The notes: generated by a model from the sequence alone, not told the origin. A stretch of 64,000 nucleotides of DNA from Corallococcus coralloides DSM 2259 (GCF_000255295.1 NC_017030.1:4464001-4528000); one strand, 5' to 3'. Shown: positions 42,952 through 52,422, counted from the first letter of the stretch. Numbers and translations are program-made.

Positions 42952-43902
42952 ATGGAGTCCCTCATGCCCAGACTGCGCTCTCCCTCTCTCTCCAGCCCCA
43001 GCCGGAGTCCCAGTCCCAGTCGCTCCGGGGGCAGTGTGACGCCGACGCGCAGCCCGTCGCTTCCGCCCCAGACGCAGGCCTCTGCTTCCTCCTCGACGAA
43101 GCGCCCCCGGGATGATGCGGATACGTTCGACGCGGGCACGTCGAAGCGGCCCAGGCGGGCCGCGGCCACGGGCGAAAAGCCCCCCACGTCCGCCGAACTC
43201 TACAAGCAGCAGAAGGAGGTGGGCCTGCAGGACACCCACTCCGCCCGCACCGGCGACATGTCGTCCCTGCGCACCACGCAGGACACACCGGAAGACAGAC
43301 TCAACCTGCTGGCCCACGTCGGCAGTCAGGCGAAGGACAAGAAGGGCCTCTTCTACGAAGGCCCCGTGGAGCGCCGCGGGCTCGGGCCCCAGCAGGTCCT
43401 CACCTCCGTGCCGGACCGCGACAAGGGCGAGCACACCAACGTCTTCCGGACCATGACCGGAGGCGAGCCCAGCTCCACGAAGTACCAGCAGGGGCTTGGC
43501 ACCGCCGACAAGGGCACCTCCTACGAAATCCTCCACGGCATGGGCCATGGCGAAGGCGGCAAGAAGACGCAGTCGGCGCAGAACCTGGCCTCGGCCTCCC
43601 ACGGCGCCAACACGGCCATGATCCCCGCGGACAAGGCCATTGCTGGCAACCCGAACATGCTCGTGGACACGCACTTCAACGTCCGTCCTGGCACCCACCG
43701 CGCCGAGTCCGTGGTGCAGACCTTCTACGACAAGGACCGCCCCAAGGAGCCCATCTTCCAGCAGCACCTCGACGGCGACATGCCCAAGGTCACCACGAGC
43801 CAGTACAAACAACTCCAGAAGGACGCGGAGTTCCTCAAGGACCACGATCGCCTCGCCGCCGCCGTCGGCCTGCTGAACCTCAAGGACGGCGGCAAGGGCT
43901 GA
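42952..43902 (+). CDS. Putative nuclease/polymorphic-toxin-like protein with Ser/Pro/Arg-rich N terminus
   Basis: A 316-residue protein. Residues 1-75 are low-complexity (repeated SPS, SRS, SPSRS and later KRPR) and likely disordered or nucleic-acid binding. The C-terminal 200 residues have DTHSARTGDMSSLRTTQDT and ILHGMGHGEGGKKTQSAQNL followed by ASASHGANTAMIPADKAI. The pattern of a His in a GxGH context, then N-L and a second S-x-x-A-N-T-x-M element, resembles the HNH/DNA-RNA non-specific nuclease toxins of contact systems. This match is by eye only. No signal peptide. The convergent unknown gene 12 bases away might be a partner. Confidence 0.55.
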   Translation: MESLMPRLRSPSLSSPSRSPSPSRSGGSVTPTRSPSLPPQTQASASSSTKRPRDDADTFDAGTSKRPRRAAATGEKPPTSAELYKQQKEVGLQDTHSARTGDMSSLRTTQDTPEDRLNLLAHVGSQAKDKKGLFYEGPVERRGLGPQQVLTSVPDRDKGEHTNVFRTMTGGEPSSTKYQQGLGTADKGTSYEILHGMGHGEGGKKTQSAQNLASASHGANTAMIPADKAIAGNPNMLVDTHFNVRPGTHRAESVVQTFYDKDRPKEPIFQQHLDGDMPKVTTSQYKQLQKDAEFLKDHDRLAAAVGLLNLKDGGKG

Positions 43903-43914
43903 GCGTTCGCGAGG

Positions 43915-45507
43915 TCATCCCTCCGAGAGGGTGAGCGACCCCGGCATCTGTCCTCCGCCGTTGTCGAGCTGGAAGGCGCTGAGCGAGGCCACGCGGTTCG
44001 CCACGACGTCGGGGACGTTGTTCGTCTCCGGCGTCAGCAGCAGGGCCATGGCCTCTTCAGGGGTCGCCGCGTTGGCGACATCCACCACCCAGCTCTCCGG
44101 CGTGTTGCCCGCGTATCCGGGGCGGCCCTGCTCGATGGCCGTCAGCCAGTCCTTCGCGAGCTGCTGGACCTGCTGCGCCTCCGCGTAGGTGAAGGACACG
44201 GACGCCGTGGTGCCACTGCCCGTCGTGTTCGCGTAGATGTCCTGGAGCCCGTTCGCGGTCCCGGAGGCCAGGGCCGGCAGCGTGGCCGCATAGGTGTACG
44301 TGGACGGGTCCTCGGGGTCCTTCCACTCACCGCTGACCGAGAAGGTGACGGGCCCCTTGGTGCCCGTGTACTGGAACTCCGTCGGGCCACCGGCGTCGTA
44401 GGTCGTGGCGACGTACACGTTGCTGTCGATCACGGCCGCGCCCAGGTCGATGCCGAAGGTGACCTCCCGCGTGAGCGTGTCGGAGGCAATCTGCACCGTC
44501 GCCGCGTTCGACGTGCCGCTCGCAGGGTCGTTCTTCGGCAGCTCGCCCGTGGCGATGAAGCGGTTGTAGGCCGCCTGTCCCGCCGGCGTGGAGATGTCGA
44601 AGTCCACCTGCCGCGAGCTCAGCTGCCCCTCCACGCGCCGCGTGTCCGTCGCTCCGAACGCGATGCCGAACACCCCCAGCTTTCCTTCGAGCGTGCGCGA
44701 CACCGCCTCCGTGGGACCGACGGTGACCCGGACGGTCTTGTCGTCCAGCCGGGTGACGGCGAGGGACATGCCGCTGGCCTTCTCCGTGCTCATCCCCCCG
44801 ATGGCGCCGAAGATGCCGGAGATGTTCTTGAACACCACCTCCATCCCCGTGCCCACGAAGGCCTCGCCGGTGAGCGTCACCGTGGCGCCCACCGGCAGGT
44901 TCTGCGGCAGGGACGGGTTGAGCTGCTGGGCGGCCTGCTCGGGCGAGGTGATGCCCGCCGCCGCCGCGGTCGGCAGCGTCACCTGGTAGCTGCCACGCAC
45001 GCCCGCCTGGGCGGTGCCGGTGACGGTGACCTGCGGCGTGTCCGCTTCGAGCTCCGCCTTCACGCCGACCTCGGCCTCCACGCTGAAGGTCGTCATCGAC
45101 GCGTCCCGGCTGAAGCTCGCCCCCAGCTCGGTGTACCCGGCCACCTTCACCGAAAAGATGCCTGTCTCCAGCTTCACCCCTGCTTCGAGGCTCGCGCTCC
45201 CGGAGATGCCATTGGGGCCCAGCATCACCGAGCCGCTGGCGGCAAGGTCCTTGGACGCGGTCGGCTTCGAGAGCAGCGGCGTGGCGGTGGGGGAGGGCGG
45301 GGTGTCCGGCACGTTCAGCGGGTTGCGCTTCGAAGCCCCCGGCGTGCTCCCGCTGAAGCTGTCGGTGGACACGCTTCCCCAGGACGATGTGCCCCCCGAC
45401 GGCCGCGGCGGACCGGCTGGCGCCTGCTGCGGTGCGCTCACGGCGCCGCTGCTTGACGGCTTCACGGTGTTGATGAACGGCTGAAAGCTCCGAATCGGCC
45501 ACTGCAT
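43915..45507 (-). CDS. Beta-rich protein of unknown function
   Basis: A 530-residue protein without signal peptide. Residues 15-90 are Ser/Pro/Thr/Gly-rich. The middle (about 95-330) has repeated amphipathic beta strands (SASLEAGVKLETGIFSVKV, VEAEVGVKAELEADTPQVTV, GATVTLTGEAFVGTGMEVVF), as in a barrel or sheath. The C-terminal third has helical elements (ASVSFTYAEAQQVQQLAKDW). No family recognised. Its low-complexity N terminus resembles that of the convergent toxin-like protein, and the two genes end 12 bases apart, which hints at a functional pair. Confidence 0.65.
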   Translation of the reverse strand: MQWPIRSFQPFINTVKPSSSGAVSAPQQAPAGPPRPSGGTSSWGSVSTDSFSGSTPGASKRNPLNVPDTPPSPTATPLLSKPTASKDLAASGSVMLGPNGISGSASLEAGVKLETGIFSVKVAGYTELGASFSRDASMTTFSVEAEVGVKAELEADTPQVTVTGTAQAGVRGSYQVTLPTAAAAGITSPEQAAQQLNPSLPQNLPVGATVTLTGEAFVGTGMEVVFKNISGIFGAIGGMSTEKASGMSLAVTRLDDKTVRVTVGPTEAVSRTLEGKLGVFGIAFGATDTRRVEGQLSSRQVDFDISTPAGQAAYNRFIATGELPKNDPASGTSNAATVQIASDTLTREVTFGIDLGAAVIDSNVYVATTYDAGGPTEFQYTGTKGPVTFSVSGEWKDPEDPSTYTYAATLPALASGTANGLQDIYANTTGSGTTASVSFTYAEAQQVQQLAKDWLTAIEQGRPGYAGNTPESWVVDVANAATPEEAMALLLTPETNNVPDVVANRVASLSAFQLDNGGGQMPGSLTLSEG

Positions 45508-45671
45508 GTGGACTTCCCCCTCTGCGACAGTCAGAGGGGTTGTCGCGCGAACCGCCCCAGTGGACGAATTAAGCCGGGTTAAATCCGCGTCCGCCCAACG
45601 GGCGCCGCCAGAGGCCGTCCCGGCCGACTTCTGGACAGGGGAGGGGGAACGGGGCAGATGTAGGTGTAGCT

Positions 45672-46556
45672 ATGACATCCCGTCCGCCCTCCGCGCGCGC
45701 CTCCACTGTCCGGATGCAGAAGACGAAGCAGCCCTCCGCTGGCGCCCGGCGCGCCGTGGGGAAGCGCTCCGGCTCCGGCTCGGGCTGGAGCCGCTGGGTG
45801 CTCGGTGGGTGGCTGATGCTCGCCCTCTGGCTCGGCGTGGAGTTCGCGCGGATGCCCGACGTGAGCTCGCTGCGGACGCAGAACCCGCGCACCACCGCGC
45901 TCATGGCCCAGCGCGCCGAGGAGGCGCTCGAAGCGGGCAAGAAGCCTCGGGCGCGCCAGTCCTGGGTGTCGCTCGGCGCGGTGGCCCCGCACGCCGTGGA
46001 CGCGGTGCTGATCTCCGAGGACGCGCGCTTCTACAAGCACGAGGGCGTGGACTGGACCGAGGTGGAGAACGCCTTCCAGCAGTCGGTGCGCGAGGCGCGC
46101 CTGGGGCGCGGTGCCTCCACCCTCACGCAGCAACTGGCGAAGAACCTCTACCTCTCCACGGACCGCAGCCTGCTGCGCAAGGGGAAGGAGTTGCTGATCG
46201 CGCGCCAGTTGGAGGACCGCCTGTCCAAGCAGCGCATCCTCGCGCTGTACCTGAACGTCGTGGAGTGGGGGGAGGGCGTCTACGGCATCGAGGCGGCGGC
46301 GCGCGAGCACTTCGGCCTCCCGGCCCGTTCGCTCAGCGTGGCGCAGGGCGCGATGCTCGCGGCCATGCTGCCCGCCCCCCGTCGCTGGCTGCCGGCGCAG
46401 CGCCCCGAGACCCTGCGCACCCGGGCTGGCGTCATCATCGGGAGGCTGGAGCGCGAGGGTCGCATCAGCGGGGCACAAGCCCGCGAGGCCCAGGCCGAGC
46501 TCTCGCGCTTCTTCGGTGAGCCGTCCGCGCCCGATTTGGTGGCCGAGGCCAGCTGA
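45672..46556 (+). CDS. mtgA: Monofunctional peptidoglycan glycosyltransferase
   Basis: A 294-residue membrane-anchored protein. A basic N terminus and one membrane helix (WVLGGWLMLALWLGVEF) precede a complete GT51 domain. All five signature motifs are readable: ISEDARFYKHEGVD (catalytic Glu), RGASTLTQQLAKNLYL, RKGKELLIARQLE, ILALYLNVVEWGEGVYG and the later AAREHFG. No transpeptidase domain follows, so it polymerises lipid II into glycan strands without cross-linking. The start at 45672 gives a long basic leader; 45714 is an alternative. Confidence 0.92.
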   Translation: MTSRPPSARASTVRMQKTKQPSAGARRAVGKRSGSGSGWSRWVLGGWLMLALWLGVEFARMPDVSSLRTQNPRTTALMAQRAEEALEAGKKPRARQSWVSLGAVAPHAVDAVLISEDARFYKHEGVDWTEVENAFQQSVREARLGRGASTLTQQLAKNLYLSTDRSLLRKGKELLIARQLEDRLSKQRILALYLNVVEWGEGVYGIEAAAREHFGLPARSLSVAQGAMLAAMLPAPRRWLPAQRPETLRTRAGVIIGRLEREGRISGAQAREAQAELSRFFGEPSAPDLVAEAS

Positions 46557-46613
46557 AGAACTTTTCGCGGGGCCGTGCGTGAAAGGTGCCACGTCCTTTC
46601 CGTCGAGGTTCTC

Positions 46614-47555
46614 GTGCGTGCCCTCCGCCCGCTGTTCTGCTGCATTGCCTTTGTCCTGACCGCCACTCCCGCCCTCGCGCAGTACAACAAGGCCGCAGGT
46701 GAGAACGCTCCCATGGAGAGCGTTCGCAAAGTGGTGACCCGCAAGGACGGCACCCAGGAGGCGCGCGAAGAGCTGCGCCCCGCGGCTCGCGACGGCTTTG
46801 GCAACGCGAAGGGCAGCCAGAACGACCTCGCGGTGGACGGCGCCTTCGAAGGTCAGACGGTGGCGGTGCTCCAGTTCTACACGCAGGACTTCGACTTCTC
46901 GCTGCCCAAGGCCGCGCTGAAGGAGAAGGGCTTCTCCGTGTACCGCTGGGTCAATCAGGCGCCAAGCCCCAAGGAGCTGCGCAAGGGGCTCCAGAAGGCG
47001 TGTCAGTTGTGGATCATCTCCGACTCGTCGCAGCGCCTGACGCCCGAGCACGTGAAGGTCATCAAGGAGTTCTTCGACGCGGGACACGGCGTCTACATCT
47101 GGGGCGACAACGAGCCCTACTACGCGGACGCCAACGTGGTGGGCCAGGCCCTGCTGGGCACGACCATGCAGGGCAACGTCATCGGCGACCAGACGGTCGG
47201 CCTGCGCAAGGACGAGGCGGGGCCGGGGCTGCTGCGCCGGCACTTGCTCACCACCGGCCTGGAGTACCTCTACGAGGGCATCACCATCGCCACCCTCCAG
47301 CCGAGCCCCCAGCTCACGCCGCTGCTCCATGGTTCGGCGGGCAACCTGGTGGCGGCCTTCTATGACAACGGTGGCAAGCGGGCCATCTTCGACGGTGGCT
47401 TCACGCGCCTCTACAACAAGTGGGACACGGCGGGCACCGCGCGCTACGTGAAGAACGCGGCGGCCTGGCTGACCAACGTGGAGCGCTTCGGCGACGCAGT
47501 GGTACGCGCGGACCTGCGCGGCACCCCGGCCCAGAAGCCCTCGCCGAAGCAGTGA
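46614..47555 (+). CDS. Secreted protein with a possible glutamine-amidotransferase-like fold
   Basis: A 313-residue protein with a signal peptide (LFCCIAFVLTATPALAQ). After a short linker, an alternating alpha/beta domain follows: TVAVLQFYTQDFDFSLPKAA, CQLWIISDSSQRLTPEHVKV, FFDAGHGVYIWGDNEPYY. This reads like the GATase-1/DUF4350 class often found in gliding and envelope operons. The nucleophile Cys expected in an active amidotransferase is missing, so a binding role is more likely. The GTG at 46614 places the signal peptide correctly. It follows mtgA by 57 bases. Confidence 0.68.
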   Translation: MRALRPLFCCIAFVLTATPALAQYNKAAGENAPMESVRKVVTRKDGTQEAREELRPAARDGFGNAKGSQNDLAVDGAFEGQTVAVLQFYTQDFDFSLPKAALKEKGFSVYRWVNQAPSPKELRKGLQKACQLWIISDSSQRLTPEHVKVIKEFFDAGHGVYIWGDNEPYYADANVVGQALLGTTMQGNVIGDQTVGLRKDEAGPGLLRRHLLTTGLEYLYEGITIATLQPSPQLTPLLHGSAGNLVAAFYDNGGKRAIFDGGFTRLYNKWDTAGTARYVKNAAAWLTNVERFGDAVVRADLRGTPAQKPSPKQ

Positions 47556-47584
47556 CCCCGGGCTTGCTCCATACTGGGAGCACG

Positions 47585-48442
47585 ATGCGACGCGACGAGC
47601 CTGGCCTGGAGGTGCTGCCCGCGCGGCTCGCGGGAGTGGAAGGGGTCCGCGTCACGGGTGACACGCGGCTGTGGTCCGGCGTCTCCACTCGCTACGGCGT
47701 CACGGTGGTCTACGCGGGCGCCTTCGACTTCTGGTACCGCGGGCGGGCCTGGACGCAGACCGAGGGGGTGCTGAAGCTGAAGGAACCGGGAGAGGTGCAC
47801 CGCGACCTGCGCGTGCATGCGCCGGTGACCGCCCAGTCGATGACCCTGGAGGCGCCGGTGGTGGACGAGGCCGCACGCGAGCTCGGGCTGCGCGCACCGC
47901 CCCGGCTGCCCGCGCTCTCCGTCGGTAACGGGCGCGCCGCGGCGCTGGCCCTGCACGCGGCGCTGAGGGAGCCGGGCAGTGACACGCTCGCGCTGCAAGG
48001 CCTGCTCGCCGGGATGCTCGCGGCGCTGCTGGGGGCGGACTCCAGCGCGTCAGCGGAGGCGGTGCCCCGGGCACGCCGCGCGGCGCTGCGTGCACGCGAC
48101 CTGCTGCACGCCTCGGTCGTGGAAGGCGTCAGCCTGGAGGCGCTCGCGATGGCCTCGGGCCTAGGCCGCTTCCACCTGCTGCGCACCTTCCGTCAGGAGT
48201 TCGGGCTGACGCCCCATGCGTACCTCACGCACCTGCGCGTCTCGCGGGCGCGCGAGCTGCTCGCCCGGGGCATCCCCGCCGCACGCGCGGCCCTGGAGGT
48301 GGGGCTCTACGACCAGAGCCAGTTGCACCGGCACTTCGTGCGCATCGTCGGCACGAGCCCCGGGGCCTACGCGCGCGCCGTGCGCGGCACGTCAACTTCG
48401 CCCAAGAAGGGTGCGGAGCGGGTGCCACATCCTCGCCGCTGA
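47585..48442 (+). CDS. AraC-family transcriptional regulator
   Basis: A 285-residue protein. An N-terminal cupin-like ligand domain (GVTVVYAGAFDFWYRGRAW, GVLKLKEPGEVHRDL) is followed by two helix-turn-helices: GVSLEALAMASGLGRFHLLR and GIPAARAALEVGLYDQSQLH. The second carries the usual recognition pattern, and GTSPGAYARA closes it. AraC_binding plus HTH_18 is the common layout. It is 29 bases after the preceding gene and 51 before the MBL-fold gene, so it may be in a short operon with them. Confidence 0.9.
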   Translation: MRRDEPGLEVLPARLAGVEGVRVTGDTRLWSGVSTRYGVTVVYAGAFDFWYRGRAWTQTEGVLKLKEPGEVHRDLRVHAPVTAQSMTLEAPVVDEAARELGLRAPPRLPALSVGNGRAAALALHAALREPGSDTLALQGLLAGMLAALLGADSSASAEAVPRARRAALRARDLLHASVVEGVSLEALAMASGLGRFHLLRTFRQEFGLTPHAYLTHLRVSRARELLARGIPAARAALEVGLYDQSQLHRHFVRIVGTSPGAYARAVRGTSTSPKKGAERVPHPRR

Positions 48443-48493
48443 GCCCGCCGCCGGGTTGGACCCGCCGCCGGAGCCTTCGCGAGGTCCCGCACC

Positions 48494-49243
48494 ATGCTCC
48501 TCTCCCTGTCCCTGCTTGCGGCGCTGCTCGGCGCCGCGCCGACCCCACCGTCCCAGGAGTTCCGCGTCACCTGGCTCGGCCACGCCGGCTTCGAGGTCGT
48601 CTCGCCCGGAGGCACGCGTCTGCTCATCGACCCCTGGTTGAAGGAGAACCCGCGTGCGCCCGAGGCCTGGAAGGACCTCGCGCGCCTCGCGCGGACACCG
48701 CCCGCGGCCATCCTGCTCACGCACTCGCACGGGGACCACGCGCAGGACGTGCACACGCTGGCGCGCCTGAGCGGGGCTCCCGTGGTCGGCACGGGGGAGA
48801 CGCTGCGCTGGCTCAAGGTGCCGGAGGCCCAGCAGCACACGGTGAACGTCGGCGGCTCCACGCGCATTGGCGACGTCACGGTCCACGCGGTGCCGGCCAT
48901 GCACTCGTGCGAGCCCGACGGGCGGCCCCTTGGCTACGTCCTGGTGCTTCCCGGTGGGCGCTCGCTCTACCACACGGGCGACACCTGGCTGTTCGGCGAC
49001 ATGGCGCTGGTGCAGGAGCTGCTGCACCCGGACATCATCCTCCTCAACGTGGGTGGCGGGCGCTACGGCATGGACCCCCGGACCGCGGCGCTCGCGGTGC
49101 GCAAGTACTTCCGCCCCTCCGTCATCGTGCCCATGCACTTCGGCACCTTCGAGCCGTTGGCGACCGAGCCCCAGGCGCGCGAGGTCCTCGGAAGCGACCC
49201 GCGCGTGCACTGGCTCACCCCGGGGATCGCAGCGTCGCTCTGA
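48494..49243 (+). CDS. Metallo-beta-lactamase-fold hydrolase (UPF0173/UlaG-like)
   Basis: A 249-residue protein with a short hydrophobic, possibly cleaved N terminus (LLSLSLLAALLGAAP). Metal ligands are visible: LTHSHGDHAQD, a mid-chain His in VPAMHSCE, Asp in LYHTGDTWLFGD and a final His in VPMHFGTFEP. The first strand region TWLGHAGFEV and RLLIDPWL are typical of the UPF0173/UlaG branch that hydrolyses ester or lactone bonds. The substrate is unknown. A hairpin terminator follows 7 bases after the stop. Confidence 0.87.
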   Translation: MLLSLSLLAALLGAAPTPPSQEFRVTWLGHAGFEVVSPGGTRLLIDPWLKENPRAPEAWKDLARLARTPPAAILLTHSHGDHAQDVHTLARLSGAPVVGTGETLRWLKVPEAQQHTVNVGGSTRIGDVTVHAVPAMHSCEPDGRPLGYVLVLPGGRSLYHTGDTWLFGDMALVQELLHPDIILLNVGGGRYGMDPRTAALAVRKYFRPSVIVPMHFGTFEPLATEPQAREVLGSDPRVHWLTPGIAASL

Positions 49244-49250
49244 ACTGGAT

Positions 49251-49289
49251 ACAGCGGCCCGCCAGACACGAAGGCGAGCCGCTGTTTCC
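49251..49289 (+). terminator. Hairpin terminator after the MBL-fold gene
   Basis: ACAGCGGC (49251-49258) pairs with GCCGCTGT (49278-49285) and is followed by TTTCC. The loop is long (19 bases), so strength is uncertain. The rest of the 320-base gap up to 49563 shows no gene. Confidence 0.5.
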
Positions 49290-49535
49290 GCCGGGTCTCG
49301 GCGTCATCGGAAGTCAGACGTCATGAAGGAAAGGCGCGCAGGAACTGTGCATCCTTCCAATCCCAGACGCGCGAGGGATTCCTGTCCACGTGCACCGGGA
49401 GTGGACGAACACGCTGAACACGGGCGTCGGGTGTAGCGCGCGGACCTCAAGCTGTGGTGGACACTCCCCGTTACGCCACGGCGCAGGAGCTTGGAAACGG
49501 CCCCTGCCCACTCGGAGCGCCCGCGCGAGCGCCCA

Positions 49536-49551
49536 TGGCATATGACTTGCC
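49536..49551 (+). promoter_or_regulatory. Candidate sigma-54 (-24/-12) promoter for the CxxCH-lipoprotein/DUF1501 operon
   Basis: TGGCATATGACTTGCC has GG (49537-49538) and GC (49549-49550) exactly ten bases apart, with TGGCA and TTGC matching consensus. It lies 13 bases before the annotated start of the operon's first gene, so the mRNA would begin at about the start codon. The motif is also part of an imperfect inverted repeat (TTGGCA/TGCCAA-like), so it could instead be an operator. Confidence 0.45.
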
Positions 49552-49563
49552 AAGGGGCCGCGG

Positions 49564-51411
49564 ATGCCCCATCGAAAGCTCCCTCCTCCAGGGCTGGCCA
49601 CCGCGCGAGACGCGTGCGCGCTGCTGTGGCTCCTACCGTTCCTCTTCTGGCTGGGCTGCTCCGGCAATATCGGGCCCGCGGGCCCCACTCCGAATGGCGA
49701 GGATGCCGGCTGCGTCGAGCCCCCGCCCGAGGATGGCTCCGACGCGGGCGTGCCGGCCGACGTGCTCGTCCCCAGCCGCCTGCTGCGGCGCAGCGCGCTG
49801 GCGCTGAGAGGCGAGCCTCCGACGGGTGAGGAGTACGCCGCGCTGGAGGCCGCCGGGAACGAGGCGGCGCAGCGCGCCTACGTCTCCGCCTTCGTGGACC
49901 GGACGCTCCAGGAGCCCACCTTCTACCGGACGCTGTTCGAGACGGCGCGCGACTGGTTCAACATCCCGCCCGTGGGGCCGTCGGCGGATCCGCCAGAGTA
50001 TGGCCTGCAGCAGCAGCGCTCCATCGTCCGGTGCCCCGAGGGCACGCCGAAGGCTGGAGCGTGGAAGTACTTCCGCGACGACAAGGATGCCTGTCACGGC
50101 CTGAAGCCGGATGGCACGCCCGCGGAGGAGCGCGCCCTCGAGCCGTGGTGGGCCCCGGGCACGACGACGGTGCTGGTGGGCTTCGCGGCGAGCGTGTCGC
50201 CCACGGGGCAGACCTACGACGCGAGCGGCTTCCCGGTGACGGTGAACTGCGCCACCGCGGGCCCCGTCGCGAACTGTGGCTGCGGGCCCGCCGCCGCGCG
50301 CTGCCACGCCGACACGGGGAGCTATCCGGGCTGGGAGGACTACGGGCTTCACAGTCCACAAGGGCAACGGCGACTCGTCGCCGAGGAACCCGCCCGACTG
50401 TTCGCGCACCTCGGTTGGCACGACCGGCCGATGACGGACCTCATCCTCGGCAGCTACTCCGTGGGCCCCACGCGCCTGCAGGCCGCCTACGTCATGCAGG
50501 GCCTCGCCGGCGAGTTGACGTACCTGCTCGAGGACGACTCCTGGTGGAGACCGTCGCGCTTCGCCAGCGCACCGGTCGACCCCGACCACCGCCAGGGCGA
50601 CCCGACGGCCTGGCGCGAGTACTCCGTGCCGGCCCGCAACCCCTTCTTCCTGGAGGAGCGAGACTACCGGTACGATCCGCGCACGCAGTCCACGGCCATG
50701 AAGGGCATCCCCGCCGCGGGCATGCTCACCAGCCTCGGCTTCCTCAGCGCCTACCCCCGCGAGCGCGTGCGCGGCGCGCGGGCGCTGGAGATGCTGGCCT
50801 GCGAGGAGCTCTCCCCGCCGCAGGGGCAGGAGTTCAACGAGTACAAGAGGGACCCGGGCACGGAGGGGACCTGCCAGCACTGCCACCGCCGGGTGGACCC
50901 CGCGGCCATCCACTTCAAGCGCTTCGCGAAGATGGGGCACGGCTTCGAGGGCCATGGCGCGACCTATCCGATGCCGGGTGTGGGCAAGGTGTGGCACTGG
51001 CCCGCGCGGTGGCGCACCGGCGAGTACCCCTATCACTCGGACCCGTTCAGCCACTGGAACCGCTGGTACATGCCGGACACGCTGCTGACACCCGTCACGC
51101 AGGCCCAGGCCGACGCGAATCCGGAGGCCGTCTTCATCGACTTCCTCCCGGCGGAGCAGACCCTGCTGGGCCAGACGAGTGACGGGACGGTGGGGCCGCT
51201 GGGTTTCGCCAAGCTCATCGTCGCCTCGGGCTCGTTCGACCGGTGTGTCGTGCGTCACCTGCACGCGCAGGTGATGGGGCGGGACATCGACCCGGCGAAG
51301 GAGGCGGGCTACCTGGAGGACCAGGTGGCGCGCTTCATCTCCGGGGGCCGCAAGGCCCGCCCGTACATCAAGGCACTCACGCAGTCGGACCTCTTCCAGA
51401 GGGGGCGCTGA
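49564..51411 (+). CDS. Lipoprotein with CxxCH (c-type haem) motif, DUF1588/DUF1592-like
   Basis: A 615-residue exported protein with lipoprotein signal (LLWLLPFLFWLGCSGN). It has Cys-rich middle segments (CGCGPAAARC) and a single haem-binding motif CQHCHRRVDP at about residue 438. The pattern DVLVPSRLLRRSALALRGEPPTGEEY at the front and RCVVRHLHAQVMGRDIDPA near the end fits the DUF1592/DUF1588-type proteins common in planctomycetes and myxobacteria. Function is unknown; electron transfer or substrate binding at the surface is possible. The stop is one base before the next gene's ATG. Confidence 0.7.
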   Translation: MPHRKLPPPGLATARDACALLWLLPFLFWLGCSGNIGPAGPTPNGEDAGCVEPPPEDGSDAGVPADVLVPSRLLRRSALALRGEPPTGEEYAALEAAGNEAAQRAYVSAFVDRTLQEPTFYRTLFETARDWFNIPPVGPSADPPEYGLQQQRSIVRCPEGTPKAGAWKYFRDDKDACHGLKPDGTPAEERALEPWWAPGTTTVLVGFAASVSPTGQTYDASGFPVTVNCATAGPVANCGCGPAAARCHADTGSYPGWEDYGLHSPQGQRRLVAEEPARLFAHLGWHDRPMTDLILGSYSVGPTRLQAAYVMQGLAGELTYLLEDDSWWRPSRFASAPVDPDHRQGDPTAWREYSVPARNPFFLEERDYRYDPRTQSTAMKGIPAAGMLTSLGFLSAYPRERVRGARALEMLACEELSPPQGQEFNEYKRDPGTEGTCQHCHRRVDPAAIHFKRFAKMGHGFEGHGATYPMPGVGKVWHWPARWRTGEYPYHSDPFSHWNRWYMPDTLLTPVTQAQADANPEAVFIDFLPAEQTLLGQTSDGTVGPLGFAKLIVASGSFDRCVVRHLHAQVMGRDIDPAKEAGYLEDQVARFISGGRKARPYIKALTQSDLFQRGR

Positions 51412-51412
51412 C

Positions 51413-52414
51413 ATGAACCGCTACGCATGGCTCCTCGTACTCCCCTGGATGGCCGCCTGTAGCTCGGAGGTGACGCCGTCCACCCCCCGCTCCCAGACGC
51501 AGTCGGCGTGCGGCACGCCGGCGACCTCGGAGACCCTGCGCGTCATGGAGGGCCTCAAGCCGCACTGCGAGGGCTGCCATGCGCAGGGCGCGCGCGGCTA
51601 CTTCGCGTCGGTGGAGGCCTTCCAGGGCCTGCTCGTCGCGGATGCGCGGCTGGTGAAGGCCGGCGACCCCGACGGAAGCGAGCTGCTGCGGCTGCTGGAG
51701 GGCCGGGGAGCCGGCGCCTTCAAGCAGATGCCCATCGGCCAGAAGACCTACGCGCAGCTCGTCTCGGAGGGCACCGCGAAGCTCCCCATGGAGGCGGTGC
51801 GAGCCTGGATTCAAGGGCTCGGCACGCAGCAGCGTGATGCCCGGCCGGACCGCGACGCCCCGCGCATCACCCGCATGAGCGCGGACCAGATGCAGCGCGC
51901 GCTCTACCGGCAGCTCGGGCTGGGGTACGACGACTTCTTCGTCAATGCGAAGGAGTTCGGCTTCGACATGGCGGAGTCCCGGGGCGAGGAATACCTCCCG
52001 CTCCAGTCGCCGGACGCCATCCCCGCTCCCCGGCAGTACATCAGCGGCGAGCGCTACCATGGGCTGGGTGGAGGCTCGGTGATGAACCAGGTCTCCGCGG
52101 ACCGGACCCCTTCGCCCACGCTGGCCCTGACGCTGACGCAGGTCTCCCAGCGCTGGTGCCGGAAGGCCCTGGCCAGGCAGGACAACACGGCGCTGTTCCC
52201 GAACGGCGCGGCGCGCACGGCGGACCCGGCCGACGTCAAGGCCACGCTGAGGCGCTGGTCGCTCCACTTCCTGGGAGAGCGCTTCACCGACACGCAGGTG
52301 GACGAGTTGTACACGGACGTCTTCGTGCCGCTCGCGACGCCGACTGACACCGAGCCCGCCTACGTGGGGGTCTGCTCGTACTTCATCCGCCACCCCCACT
52401 GGATTTTCTACTGA
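51413..52414 (+). CDS. Lipoprotein with CxxCH (c-type haem) motif
   Basis: A 333-residue protein with lipoprotein signal (LVLPWMAACSSE). The motif LKPHCEGCHAQGARGYF (about residues 48-64) is a c-type haem site, and the following 70 residues read like a short cytochrome or planctomycete-type cytochrome domain. The C-terminal part (TRMSADQMQRALYRQLGL) resembles the region found in DUF1585/DUF1549 partners. It is encoded between the 615-residue lipoprotein and the DUF1501 protein in a gap-free operon, so the three are probably one complex or pathway. Confidence 0.7.
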   Translation: MNRYAWLLVLPWMAACSSEVTPSTPRSQTQSACGTPATSETLRVMEGLKPHCEGCHAQGARGYFASVEAFQGLLVADARLVKAGDPDGSELLRLLEGRGAGAFKQMPIGQKTYAQLVSEGTAKLPMEAVRAWIQGLGTQQRDARPDRDAPRITRMSADQMQRALYRQLGLGYDDFFVNAKEFGFDMAESRGEEYLPLQSPDAIPAPRQYISGERYHGLGGGSVMNQVSADRTPSPTLALTLTQVSQRWCRKALARQDNTALFPNGAARTADPADVKATLRRWSLHFLGERFTDTQVDELYTDVFVPLATPTDTEPAYVGVCSYFIRHPHWIFY

Positions 52415-52422
52415 GGCCCGCC

